From an uncultured Mycoplasmatota bacterium (GTDB lineage Bacteria > Bacillota_I > Bacilli_A > RF39 > UBA660), in NCBI GenBank assembly GCA_900546055.1, contig URBG01000018.1, positions 1 through 31,191 of the forward strand: DNA of 31,191 bases, given 5' to 3'. The notes under the pieces were generated by a model, which saw nothing but the letters and a program-made list of their open reading frames with translations, was not told the DNA's origin and did not search any database. Below are positions 14,280 through 22,455 of this stretch, piece after piece. How positions within the stretch are numbered: position 1 is the first letter of the stretch; each line of letters opens with the position of its first letter. Position numbers and translations under genes: made by a program.

Positions 14280-15040
14280 GTTTTTCCCTCCATTTTGCTA
14301 TTTAAAAGTACATCAACACCACTGATATTCATGTTTTCACTAAAACCTAAAAGTACTTCAAAACTACCTAAATCGGGAATGTCGGCTGTAGTTTCAATGC
14401 ATTCTAACAATCCACTACCACCGATGACAGTATAGGGAACCAAGACTTTCTTTTTTCTAGAGGTATATGGAATATTTGTTAAAATCACTGGTTTTCCCTT
14501 ATGAGTCAAGGTATTACCAGTATCTAAATATCCATTTAAATTTAAAATTTTTCTACCAATTTTAATATTTACCTTATAATAATTCTTAGTTTTCTTCTGG
14601 TAAAACCTAACTTGCCTTATATAAATATATAGAATTATCGGAGAAATTATGAGTAGAAATATCACGTTTACACTTAATCCGCTATTATAAAAAATTAATC
14701 CATCGTGTTTATATGAAAATTCAATATTAAGCATATAAAGAAAGCCACCTAATAAAATACTGACTAAGTAAAAGGTTAAAATATTAATTAAAGTATATTT
14801 TAAATCTTTATGATAAAAAGTAAAAAGGTTCATTAGAATACTAAGATAAATTTTTATTAGAAAAAGCTGAATAGAATTGATAGAGAAAAAAAGAACTAAT
14901 ATGCTTAGACTTCCTATAAAAGCTCCAATAACGACATTGAAAATTTTAATATTTCTTTTAAGAACAATAGCGGTTGTTAAAAGTAAAAGAAAATCAAAAG
15001 CAAAATTAATAAACAATACTCCATCAATATATACTGTCAT
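14276..15040 (-). CDS. spoIIGA: Pro-sigma-E processing peptidase SpoIIGA
   Basis: 254 aa, somewhat shorter than the roughly 310 aa of B. subtilis. The start MTVYIDGVLFINFAFDFLLL is typical of SpoIIGA (compare MKIYLDVIWLLNF); GGTGA lies upstream of this ATG, so the more upstream Met codons are rejected. About five membrane helices (to residue 142) precede a cytoplasmic aspartic-protease-like domain with the catalytic DTGNTL (D173). The domain dimerises to form the active site and cuts the pro-region of sigma-E at the septum after a signal from SpoIIR (not in the window). It overlaps sigE by 4 nt. The C-terminus is shortened, ending soon after the GVDVLLNSKM segment that corresponds to the family's ALLxP region. 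Confidence 0.92.
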   Translation of the reverse strand: MTVYIDGVLFINFAFDFLLLLTTAIVLKRNIKIFNVVIGAFIGSLSILVLFFSINSIQLFLIKIYLSILMNLFTFYHKDLKYTLINILTFYLVSILLGGFLYMLNIEFSYKHDGLIFYNSGLSVNVIFLLIISPIILYIYIRQVRFYQKKTKNYYKVNIKIGRKILNLNGYLDTGNTLTHKGKPVILTNIPYTSRKKKVLVPYTVIGGSGLLECIETTADIPDLGSFEVLLGFSENMNISGVDVLLNSKMEGKT

Positions 15041-15056
15041 TTTGGTCACCATAATC

Positions 15057-15090
15057 ATTATAAATTCTATAGTTAAAATATTTTGTCATT
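15057..15090 (-). promoter_or_regulatory. spoIIG-like promoter with Spo0A-box-like element and long spacer
   Basis: On the minus strand ATGACA and TATAAT are 21 nt apart, about 17 nt before the spoIIGA ATG. AATGACAAA (15082-15090), which overlaps the -35, matches the reverse of the Spo0A box TTTGTCRAA at 7/9. The B. subtilis spoIIG promoter has the same unusual design: a 22-nt spacer with a Spo0A box at the -35. A TTTTGCGCAAAA palindrome (15089-15100) overlaps its upstream edge. Confidence 0.45.
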
Positions 15091-15101
15091 TTGCGCAAAA
15101 T

Positions 15102-15124
15102 AAAAAAGTAATTAACATTACCTT
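15102..15124 (-). terminator. Rho-independent terminator
   Basis: Minus-strand 8-bp stem AAGGTAAT/ATTACTTT (one G-U pair), 4-nt loop, U run. It directly abuts the stop codon of the 120-aa gene and protects spoIIGA from read-through. Confidence 0.75.
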
Positions 15125-15487
15125 TTATTCACAATTTGGTGATCCAGCGTTATTTTTAATTTGGCGATTTAGATATTTGCATTTTAATGCGTGCTCCTCA
15201 GCTGGCTTATCACTACCATGAAGTTCATCTAAAAATTGCATATAATCGCTTTGATCTATGTCTTTTTTCGAAATAGGAGCAGTTATTGGGCAATCTAAGG
15301 TACTTAAGTCATCTATTGAAAATTCTTCAAAAGCCTTCATAAAGTCGTTCTCAGCAGTTTGTTCATTTTCTAGTGAAATTTCATCACAAAGTTCCTTGGC
15401 TGCTTTTAAAGTCGAAGGAATAGTTCGACCATATTGACGGGCTAATTTTTGAGCTTCAGCAATTTCTGGTAATTGACTATTTTCCAT
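15125..15487 (-). CDS. Unrecognised soluble protein (120 aa)
   Basis: I do not recognise this protein. The ATG has an excellent Shine-Dalgarno (GGAGG, 7 nt) and a sigma-A-like promoter (15521-15549), and a terminator follows the stop, so it is a real single-gene unit. It has no membrane segment. The N-terminal half is helical (EIAEAQKLARQYGRTIPSTLKAAKEL), and the middle is acidic with many Asp, Glu and Ser. Three Cys lie in the second half (DLSTLDCP, ALKCKY, SPNCE), with a fourth at about residue 34 (ELCDE). The pattern does not fit a clear metal-binding motif. It stands between proS and spoIIGA; whether it belongs to sporulation is unknown. Confidence 0.78.
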   Translation of the reverse strand: MENSQLPEIAEAQKLARQYGRTIPSTLKAAKELCDEISLENEQTAENDFMKAFEEFSIDDLSTLDCPITAPISKKDIDQSDYMQFLDELHGSDKPAEEHALKCKYLNRQIKNNAGSPNCE

Positions 15488-15520
15488 AAATATACCTCCT
15501 TTTTCTTTTTAATTTGGCTT

Positions 15521-15549
15521 AGTATACACTTTTTTGAAAGAAAAAGCAA
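15521..15549 (-). promoter_or_regulatory. Sigma-A-type promoter of the 120-aa protein gene
   Basis: Minus-strand TTGCTT and TATACT separated by 17 nt. The -35 overlaps the downstream edge of the proS terminator. Confidence 0.5.
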
Positions 15550-15575
15550 ATAGACGGATTTATTTTCCGTCTATT
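15549..15575 (-). terminator. Rho-independent terminator of proS, overlapping the stop codon
   Basis: Minus-strand perfect 10-bp stem AATAGACGGA/TCCGTCTATT. The 7-nt loop contains the proS TAA (15560-15562), and a U-rich tract follows. Confidence 0.85.
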
Positions 15576-17254
15576 ATTTCTTTTATTTTATGGTAAATAT
15601 CGTCAATAGAACATTCTATATCTATTTTTCCATCTCTGGTTTTAAGTTCAACAATACCCTCACTCGCTTTTTTACCAATGGTAATTTTAATTGGCAACCC
15701 AATTAAATCCATATCGTTGAACTTAACACCTGGTCTTTCTTCTCTATCATCTAATAAAGTATCAATTCCTTGGTTATTTAATTCATCATAAATTTTATTA
15801 GCAATTTTATTCATTGTTTCATCTTTTGAATTTATTAAAACAATGCCAACTTTAAATGGCGCTATTTCTAGTGGCCAAATGATGCCTTTTTCATCGTTAT
15901 GTTGTTCTACTACAGCGGCAACACATCTTGCTGTGCCAATGCCATAGCATCCCATATCAACAGGCTTTTGTTCATTGTTTTCATCTAAATAGTATAGTCC
16001 TAAACTTTCTGAATATTTAGTTCCCAGTTTAAAAATATTACCAATTTCGATACCTTTTTTGAAATAAATATTACCACCACAATTTGGGCAAGTATCTCCT
16101 TCTTCGATATTAATAATATCACCGGTTTTATAAATTTCAAAGTCTTTTAAATTGACGTTGATATAGTGATAATCCGTTTTATTAGCACCAACAACGAAAT
16201 TACTCATGGTACTTACTTCGTTATCGATAACAATTTTTGCTTTAATATTTAGTGGTCCTAATGAACCGAAGGAAGCGTCTGTTACTGTTTGTAATTCTTC
16301 TTCAGTTGCCATTTCTACTTCTTTAGCATTTAGTAATTTACGTAATTTGGTATCGTTTAATTCACGATTACCTTTAACAAGCGCAAAAACTATTTCACCA
16401 TCTACATTACAAACTAAGGTTTTAACAGTTTTATCTATACTGATATTTAACATTTCTACTATATCATTAATAGTATGCGCACCTGGAGTGTGGACTAGTT
16501 CCATATTTTTAGCTTCTTCTTTTTCAAAGGCTTGGCCTTTTACTTCAGCTATTTCAATATTTGACGAAAAATTACATTTATCACAAAGAACTAAAACATC
16601 CTCGCCAATTTCAGAAACAGCTTGATACTCTTCGGATAATAAGCCGCCCATGGCTCCAGTATCGGCTTTAACAACACGGTAATCGATGTCCATGCGATCA
16701 AAAATGTTATTATAAGCTTTAGCCATTTTAGCGTATGCTATATCGGTATGAGCTTCATCGATATCAAAACTGTAGGCATCTTTCATAGTGAACTCTCTAG
16801 TTCTGATTAAACCATATCTTGGTCTTGCTTCATCACGGTATTTATTGCCTATTTGATATAAGTTAAATGGCATATCTCTATATGATTTTATTTTTTCTTT
16901 AGCAGCCATAACAAATAATTCTTCATGAGTCGGGCCTAAAATGTAATCACGTTCATAACGGTCTTGCAAACTAAACATGTCGTTACCAAAAGCATGGCGA
17001 CGTCCAGATTTTTCAAAAATTTCACCAGCAATTAATAGAGGCATTGTTACCTCGTTAGCGCCAGCTTTATTCATTTCATCTCTAATGATATTTTCAACGT
17101 TTTGTTTTACTTTGAGTCCTAATGGTAAGAACATATAAATCCCACTTGAGGTTTTCTTAACCATCCCACTTCTTACTAATAGATTGCCACTTGTTGAGTC
17201 TTCATCTTTAATGTCATCTCTAACGGTGTAGAAAAAACTTGATTTTAATTTCAT
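15560..17254 (-). CDS. proS: Prolyl-tRNA synthetase (bacterial type)
   Basis: 564 aa, as expected for bacterial-type ProRS with the editing insertion. The class II motifs are visible: SGMVKKTSSGIYMFLPLGLKV near residue 30, motif 2 with YQIGNKYRDEARPRYGLIRTREFTMKDAYSFD (about 130-160), and motif 3 with GCYGIGTARCVAA (about 435). Residues about 220-400 form the INS editing domain (DKTVKTLVCNVDGEIVFALVKGNRELND), which clears Ala-tRNA(Pro). A C-terminal anticodon-binding domain follows (about 465-564). The ATG has AAAGGAGGAGAT upstream. Expression should be controlled by the proline T-box leader at 17291-17480 and the promoter at 17494-17522. Confidence 0.97.
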   Translation of the reverse strand: MKLKSSFFYTVRDDIKDEDSTSGNLLVRSGMVKKTSSGIYMFLPLGLKVKQNVENIIRDEMNKAGANEVTMPLLIAGEIFEKSGRRHAFGNDMFSLQDRYERDYILGPTHEELFVMAAKEKIKSYRDMPFNLYQIGNKYRDEARPRYGLIRTREFTMKDAYSFDIDEAHTDIAYAKMAKAYNNIFDRMDIDYRVVKADTGAMGGLLSEEYQAVSEIGEDVLVLCDKCNFSSNIEIAEVKGQAFEKEEAKNMELVHTPGAHTINDIVEMLNISIDKTVKTLVCNVDGEIVFALVKGNRELNDTKLRKLLNAKEVEMATEEELQTVTDASFGSLGPLNIKAKIVIDNEVSTMSNFVVGANKTDYHYINVNLKDFEIYKTGDIINIEEGDTCPNCGGNIYFKKGIEIGNIFKLGTKYSESLGLYYLDENNEQKPVDMGCYGIGTARCVAAVVEQHNDEKGIIWPLEIAPFKVGIVLINSKDETMNKIANKIYDELNNQGIDTLLDDREERPGVKFNDMDLIGLPIKITIGKKASEGIVELKTRDGKIDIECSIDDIYHKIKEIIDGK

Positions 17255-17290
17255 AACTATCTCCTCCTTTAATAATATTTATTTTGAAAC

Positions 17291-17480
17291 AAAAAAAGAA
17301 TGGTATTTTAAGGAGTGCATAAGCACGGTACCATCCTTTGTTTAACTTAATTTAGATAACGGCTATTAACCGGAAATGTTTACATTCCACTTAGAAGGTA
17401 GGAATTAAATAATATCATAACTTGTTCTCACTATCCAAGCTCACTTTTTATGAGGGATTAATTAATATTCCTTCGTCATC
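17291..17480 (-). promoter_or_regulatory. T-box leader (proline, CCU specifier) of proS
   Basis: On the minus strand a 190-nt leader holds a stem I base (GAAGG pairing with CCTTC). CCU (complement of 17400-17402), a proline codon followed by A, sits in the expected specifier position on the 3' side. Downstream comes the T-box sequence AAAGGATGGTACCGTG (complement of 17324-17339). Its GGATGGTA can pair with TACCATTC (complement of 17298-17305) to form a terminator followed by seven U residues (17291-17297). Uncharged tRNA(Pro) should favour the antiterminator and allow proS transcription. Confidence 0.85.
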
Positions 17481-17493
17481 GATTTATGTTTTC

Positions 17494-17522
17494 ATATTAA
17501 CATATTATTTTTAATTTGTCAA
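17494..17522 (-). promoter_or_regulatory. Sigma-A promoter of the proS T-box transcript
   Basis: Minus-strand TTGACA (perfect) and TAATAT separated by exactly 17 nt, just upstream of T-box stem I. The remaining part of the 414-nt gap (17523-17641) shows no gene or clear signal. Confidence 0.7.
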
Positions 17523-17641
17523 AAGGTTTTTATATTATATGTTATTGGAATTGTTTTAGTTTATAATTTAAGTATATATTTTGTTAATTCATCGATGTTT
17601 TTTTGTGCTTAAAATATATTATGAAAATTAAATTTACTACT

Positions 17642-17666
17642 AAAAAAACTGCTTTGCAGCAGTTTT
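17642..17666 (-). terminator. Rho-independent terminator of the arc operon
   Basis: Minus-strand stem AAAACTGC/GCAGTTTT with a 6-nt loop and trailing U residues, starting 3 nt after the arcD stop codon. Confidence 0.88.
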
Positions 17667-17668
17667 AA

Positions 17669-19129
17669 TTACAATATCATCATAGCGACAGTAAGGATAA
17701 CTATATTACATAAAGCAATTGTAAGAACTACTTTCAAGGCCCATTTGAACCAAGTTGTATATTCAACTTTTGCTAAAGCAAGTCCTCCCATGATGGCACC
17801 ACAAGTTGGAGTAATTAAATTAACTAATCCGTTAGCGGCCACCATTGTCATAACAGTTCCTTCAACACTGTAACCAATATTAGAAGCAAGTGGCCCCATG
17901 ATTGGAGTTGATAATGTTGCTAGTCCTGAAGATGATGGTACTAAAATTGATAAGAATACATGTAATAAATAGTTAAGTGGCCCAAAGATAACAGCTGGAA
18001 GATTTTGTAAAGCTTCTGAAGCATTGTAGATAATATAATTATCTAAATGAGTTGTTGTCATTAGAACACTTGCACCTCTAGCAATAGCAATAATTAGCAT
18101 AACGCCAATCATATCACTAGCGCCTTTGATAAAGGTATCAACGATGTCTTTTTCTTTCATGCGGTTGATAACACCAATTATAATTCCCATGATTAGGAAC
18201 CATAATGCTGATTCATAGAAATACCAATTTCCTAATGAAGATCCGGTCAACCAACCAGTGAAACCTTCAAAGAAATTAATATTGAATTCACCCCAAGGGA
18301 TAAATCCGATAATCATAATAACAAAGGTTAATGCGAATAAAATTAAAGTAATTTTTTGTTTACCACTTAATTTAGCTTTTTCTTTGCTATCTTCAGCGGC
18401 TGTTCCATATGTTTCTTCCATCGCTTTTTGTTCTTGTAGTGATAGGAAGGTTGAACCTTTATTTTTCTTAACCTTTTTGGCATAACGCATTACGAAGAAT
18501 ATTGAAATTCCTAATGTGGTTAGCCATAAAATTGCACCAAGACCAATGATAAGTCCTTGATTAACAGCTACACCTTCTGGAAGTGCAGAAACGGCAGCTC
18601 CTACAGCAAATGGGTTAATAGTTGAACCTAAAACACCACTACCTGCGCCTAGCAAGACGATTGCTGAAGCGACAATTGTATCCATACCAGCGGCGACCAT
18701 TGCAACAGCAAGTAAGGCATAGAAACCAACTGTTTCTTCAAGCATTCCGTAGGTTGTTCCACCTATAGAAAAGATGAACATAAGGATTGGAATTAAGATT
18801 AATTCGCGTCCTTTTAGCTTATTAACAAGAACAGCGATTCCTGTTTCTAAAGCTTTTGTTGAATTGACGATAGCTAGGAAACCTCCTAAGATTAGGATGA
18901 ATATTCCAACGTCGACAGCATCAGCAAATCCTAATATTGGTGACATTAGGGTATCTGATAAAGATGCGCCAACTACGCCACTGCCATCAACTAACTTATC
19001 ACCAACAAACTCAGCTGCTGGCAAAAAGTGTGAGACAATTGCAAGGATGAAGATTAGTATCAAGATAATTGTAAATGCGGATAATGAGACATTAAATCTC
19101 TTTTTCTTTTGACCTTCTTCTTTAGTCAT
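17669..19129 (-). CDS. arcD: YfcC-family membrane carrier, likely arginine/ornithine antiporter
   Basis: 486 aa with about 12 membrane helices, of the YfcC (AitC-like) carrier family, which is distinct from the APC-type ArcD. Signature regions include GGFLAIVNSTKALETGI, GGTTYGMLEETVGFY, SGVLGSTINPFAVGAA and LVPSSSGLATLSTPIMGPLA, the last two like substrate-loop hairpins. Family members next to ADI genes are thought to exchange arginine for ornithine (ArcD2), and position as the last gene of a complete arc operon supports that role. The ATG giving MTKEEGQKK is chosen for its GGGAGGACAAA Shine-Dalgarno. It overlaps the arcC stop by 8 nt, indicating translational coupling. Confidence 0.88.
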   Translation of the reverse strand: MTKEEGQKKKRFNVSLSAFTIILILIFILAIVSHFLPAAEFVGDKLVDGSGVVGASLSDTLMSPILGFADAVDVGIFILILGGFLAIVNSTKALETGIAVLVNKLKGRELILIPILMFIFSIGGTTYGMLEETVGFYALLAVAMVAAGMDTIVASAIVLLGAGSGVLGSTINPFAVGAAVSALPEGVAVNQGLIIGLGAILWLTTLGISIFFVMRYAKKVKKNKGSTFLSLQEQKAMEETYGTAAEDSKEKAKLSGKQKITLILFALTFVIMIIGFIPWGEFNINFFEGFTGWLTGSSLGNWYFYESALWFLIMGIIIGVINRMKEKDIVDTFIKGASDMIGVMLIIAIARGASVLMTTTHLDNYIIYNASEALQNLPAVIFGPLNYLLHVFLSILVPSSSGLATLSTPIMGPLASNIGYSVEGTVMTMVAANGLVNLITPTCGAIMGGLALAKVEYTTWFKWALKVVLTIALCNIVILTVAMMIL

Positions 19130-20072
19130 TTTGTCCTCCCTCTTTGACAATCACAGTTCCAGCGCCTGTGGCAAGTGCTTCTTTAGCATTTTCAAGGGAA
19201 GTAATGATGGCTTGTCCATTACTATTTTTTACAAAATCTAGACAAGCTTCAACTTTTGGAAGCATGCTACCTTTAGCGAATTCACCTCTTTCGATGTAAT
19301 TTTCAGCTTCACTGATATTCATTTTATCAATGAATCTTTGGTTTGGCGTGTTAAAACCTAAAGCTACTTTATCAACTGCTGTCAAAATAAGTAAGATATC
19401 AGCTTGGATTATAGACGCTAATTTAGCACTGGTTCTGTCTTTATCGATTACTGCATCGATTCCTCTATAACCATTAGTTTCCTCATCTTTGACAACTGGT
19501 ATTCCCCCGCCGCCACAGGCGATTACGATGTTGCCATTTTGATATAGGCTACTAATAGTAGACGATTCTAATATTTGAAGTGGTACTGGTGAAGCAATAA
19601 CTCTGCGGTAGCCTCGTCCAGAATCTTCCTTAACTGTATACCCTTCCTCGATTAATTTATCGGCTTCTTCTTTGGTATAAAAAGCACCGATTGGTTTGGT
19701 TGGGTTTTGGAAGGCTGGATCGTTCTTATCCACTTCAACTTCGGTTACAATTGTAACACAACCACGACTTAAACCACGTCTTTGTAGTTCAGCACGCAAT
19801 GATTGCTGCAAATGATAACCTATATATCCTTGGCTCATAGCACCACATTCGGCAAAAGGCATTGCTGGAGAATTATCTACTTTGTGTGACGTCTCCATTG
19901 CTAAATTAATCATGCCGACTTGTGGGCCATTACCATGGGTTACAATAACATCATTTCCTTCTTCTACTAAATCGATAATATGTTTTGATGTAATTTTAAC
20001 AAGTTCTAATTGTTCACTAGGAGTTTTGCCTAAAGCATTACCTCCTAGTGCAACGACAATGCGTTTTCCCAT
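19122..20072 (-). CDS. arcC: Carbamate kinase
   Basis: 316 aa, the usual length. It transfers the phosphate of carbamoyl phosphate to ADP, giving ATP, CO2 and NH3, the energy-yielding step of the arginine deiminase pathway. Visible signatures are the N-terminal VVALGGNALG, THGNGPQVGMI (about 44-54), SPAMPFAECGAMSQGYIGY, IACGGGGIPVV and GIDAVIDKDRTSAKLA, plus the C-terminal KVEACLDFV. The start ATG shares one base with the arcB stop (TAATG), so the genes are coupled. Confidence 0.97.
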   Translation of the reverse strand: MGKRIVVALGGNALGKTPSEQLELVKITSKHIIDLVEEGNDVIVTHGNGPQVGMINLAMETSHKVDNSPAMPFAECGAMSQGYIGYHLQQSLRAELQRRGLSRGCVTIVTEVEVDKNDPAFQNPTKPIGAFYTKEEADKLIEEGYTVKEDSGRGYRRVIASPVPLQILESSTISSLYQNGNIVIACGGGGIPVVKDEETNGYRGIDAVIDKDRTSAKLASIIQADILLILTAVDKVALGFNTPNQRFIDKMNISEAENYIERGEFAKGSMLPKVEACLDFVKNSNGQAIITSLENAKEALATGAGTVIVKEGGQND

Positions 20073-21058
20073 TATCTTAAAGTCTCATACATTACGGCTT
20101 TAATTGTATGAAGTCTATTTTCAGCTTCTTCAAATACTTTAGATTGTTCTGATTCAAAAACTTCATCGGTAACTTCCATCTCTTTAAGACCGTATTTTTC
20201 ATATATTTCTTTACCGATTTTAGTGTCTATATTATGGAAAGATGGTAAACAATGTAAGAAAATTGCATCTTCACTGGCATTTTCCATAAGGGTTTTATTT
20301 ACTTGATATGGTTTTAAAAGATTAATTCTTTCACCCCATAGTTCCATTGGTTCACCCATTGATACCCAAACATCAGTATACAAAGCATGAGCACCTTTAG
20401 TTCCTTCCATAACATCTTCTGTTAAGGTAATTGTACATCCATTTTCTTCAGCTATTTGTTTACAGGTATTTACAAGCTCTTCTTCTGGAAATAATTCCTT
20501 AGGAGCGCAGCAAGTAAAATTAAGTCCTAATTTGGCACAAGCTACCATTAATGAATTACCAACATTATTTCTAGCATCCCCTAGGTAAACAAAATTCAAG
20601 CCTTTTAAAGTACCAAATTGTTCTTTAATAGTTAACATATCAGCTAACATTTGAGTTGGATGAAATTCATTAGTTAATCCATTCCAAACAGGGACAGTAG
20701 CGTGTTTTGCTAGTTCTTCAACAACATCTTGACCAAAGCCACGATATTCAATACCATCATACATGGTAGTTAAAACTCTAGCGGTATCAGCAATGGTTTC
20801 CTTTTTACCCATTTGGGAACCAGTAGGTCCTAAATAAGTAACGCCCATACCTAAATCCATTGCTCCAACTTCAAAAGCACATCTTGTTCTAGTTGAATCT
20901 TTTTCAAAAATCAAAGCAACGTTTTTACCTTTAAGGTATTCATGAGCTTCACCATTTCTTTTTTTTGCTTTTAAATCAGCGGATACTTCAATTAGATATT
21001 CGATTTCTTCAGATGTGAAATCTAATAATTTTAGAAAATCTCTTCCTCTTAAATCCAT
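20072..21058 (-). CDS. arcB: Ornithine carbamoyltransferase (catabolic)
   Basis: 328 aa. It cleaves citrulline with phosphate to ornithine and carbamoyl phosphate. Carbamoyl-phosphate binding motif STRTRCAFE (about 58-66), [12 protein letters not shown], the ornithine-binding region DVWVSMGE, and HCLPSFH near residue 270 are all present. The start [15 protein letters not shown] is preceded by GGGAGGA at 7 nt, and its ATG shares one base with the arcA stop (TAATG). The position between arcA and arcC marks it as the catabolic enzyme rather than the biosynthetic ArgF. Confidence 0.96.
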   Translation of the reverse strand: MDLRGRDFLKLLDFTSEEIEYLIEVSADLKAKKRNGEAHEYLKGKNVALIFEKDSTRTRCAFEVGAMDLGMGVTYLGPTGSQMGKKETIADTARVLTTMYDGIEYRGFGQDVVEELAKHATVPVWNGLTNEFHPTQMLADMLTIKEQFGTLKGLNFVYLGDARNNVGNSLMVACAKLGLNFTCCAPKELFPEEELVNTCKQIAEENGCTITLTEDVMEGTKGAHALYTDVWVSMGEPMELWGERINLLKPYQVNKTLMENASEDAIFLHCLPSFHNIDTKIGKEIYEKYGLKEMEVTDEVFESEQSKVFEEAENRLHTIKAVMYETLR

Positions 21059-22299
21059 TATATATCCTCCCTTACTAATGGCATGCTCATACATCTTGGG
21101 CCACCACGTCCTCTTGATATTTCAGCGCCATGAATTTCTAAGACTTTTAAGCCATGCTTACGAAGTACTTCGTTTGTTACATTATTACGATCATAAACAA
21201 CAACAACACCTGGAGCAATACACAAAGTGTTAGAACCATCATTCCATTGTTCTCTTTCAGCTGCAACTTTATCGCCTCCAGCACATGGAATTAAAGTTAC
21301 TTTTCTTCCAACATATTTACTTAAAATATTTTCTAAAGAATCGTTGATTTCAACAACGTTTAAATCTTCATATGTTGTTGGATCATCGCCTTCAGTAATT
21401 TCAAATACTTGAAGGGTTTCCATAATTCCTGGATGATAAGTAAATTTATCATAATCAATTTGCGTAAATACTGTATCTAAGTGCATGAAAGCACGGCTGT
21501 TTGGAATGTTGAAAGCTAAAACTGTATCAATTTTGCAAGTTTCATCTTTGAAGAAGTTCTTAGCCATTTGGTCAATTGCTTCTGCTTGAGTTCTTTGAGA
21601 AATACCAACTGCTACCGTATGTTCATTAATATTTAATACGTCTCCGCCTTCAGTATGATAAGGATTATAACGATCATAGTATAAATCAGTTCCCTTATAT
21701 TCTGGGTGGAATTTAAAGATATACTCAGCATAGATTGTTTCTCTATTTCTTGTCACTGAATACATTTTATTTAAATTAATTCCTTCACCAACACTAGCAA
21801 AGTTATCTCTAGTAAAATATAAGTTTGGCATTGGATCAGCAATGAACATATCTGGAGTATCTATTAAATCAACTAAAGATTTTTCGACTTCTCTTTGTTC
21901 TAATGGTAAATCACTAATTTGAATACCTTCCATAGTTTTTAATACTAGTTCTTTACTATCTTTAATGGCTTCTAAATAATCAAAGACTAATTTTTGATAT
22001 TTTTTGGTACGAATACCAGCTTCATCGATAAATTGATAGATGAATTTTTCACGAATATCTTCACCTAAGCTTAAAACTTCAGCCATTAGATCTTCAAGAT
22101 AAACGACTTCAATACCGTTATTTCTTAAAGTTTCAGCAAATGCATCGTGTTCTTTAATCGCATCTGGCAAATATGGAATATCATCGAATAATAGACGTTC
22201 CAATGTGTCCGGGGTTAAATTTAATAGTTCTTTCCCTGGACGATGAAGTAATACTTTTTTTAGTGGGCCAATCTCACTAGTTACATGAATGTTTGACAT
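21058..22299 (-). CDS. arcA: Arginine deiminase
   Basis: 413 aa, typical of ADI. It hydrolyses arginine to citrulline and ammonia. The start [22 protein letters not shown] is preceded by AAGGAGGAAGAT, so upstream in-frame codons are rejected. Catalytic landmarks are present: [22 protein letters not shown] and the nucleophile Cys403 in [13 protein letters not shown] near the C-terminus. It is the first gene of arcA-arcB-arcC-arcD, which has a promoter at 22388-22416 and a Fur-box-like palindrome (22366-22384). The pathway supplies ATP and raises pH under anaerobic or acid conditions. Confidence 0.97.
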   Translation of the reverse strand: MSNIHVTSEIGPLKKVLLHRPGKELLNLTPDTLERLLFDDIPYLPDAIKEHDAFAETLRNNGIEVVYLEDLMAEVLSLGEDIREKFIYQFIDEAGIRTKKYQKLVFDYLEAIKDSKELVLKTMEGIQISDLPLEQREVEKSLVDLIDTPDMFIADPMPNLYFTRDNFASVGEGINLNKMYSVTRNRETIYAEYIFKFHPEYKGTDLYYDRYNPYHTEGGDVLNINEHTVAVGISQRTQAEAIDQMAKNFFKDETCKIDTVLAFNIPNSRAFMHLDTVFTQIDYDKFTYHPGIMETLQVFEITEGDDPTTYEDLNVVEINDSLENILSKYVGRKVTLIPCAGGDKVAAEREQWNDGSNTLCIAPGVVVVYDRNNVTNEVLRKHGLKVLEIHGAEISRGRGGPRCMSMPLVREDI

Positions 22300-22365
22300 A
22301 TCTTCCTCCTTCGTTTGGATAACCACGTGGATTTTAGGTGATTTCCCCCTATTATCCTACTTTCT

Positions 22366-22384
22366 TATTATGATTATCATTATC
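22366..22384 (-). promoter_or_regulatory. Fur-box-like operator at the arc operon start
   Basis: The minus-strand 19-mer GATAATGATAATCATAATA matches the classical Fur box GATAATGATAATCATTATC at 17 of 19 positions and begins 3 nt after the -10, so it covers the expected start of transcription. The 7-1-7 form used for Fur/PerR/Zur of Bacillota also fits (12 of 14). AT-richness weakens the case. Confidence 0.35.
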
Positions 22385-22387
22385 TTC

Positions 22388-22416
22388 ACTATACCAAAAA
22401 ATAAAAAAAGAGTAAA
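22388..22416 (-). promoter_or_regulatory. Sigma-A-type promoter of the arc operon
   Basis: Minus-strand TTTACT and TATAGT separated by 17 nt, about 90 nt before arcA. The leader between them and arcA has GGATAA/TTATCC ends (22352-22357 and 22317-22322) and a CCACGTGG palindrome that could fold. Confidence 0.45.
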
Positions 22417-22455
22417 GCTTTTATGTCAAGTTAATACCTTATTTGACGCCTTTAT

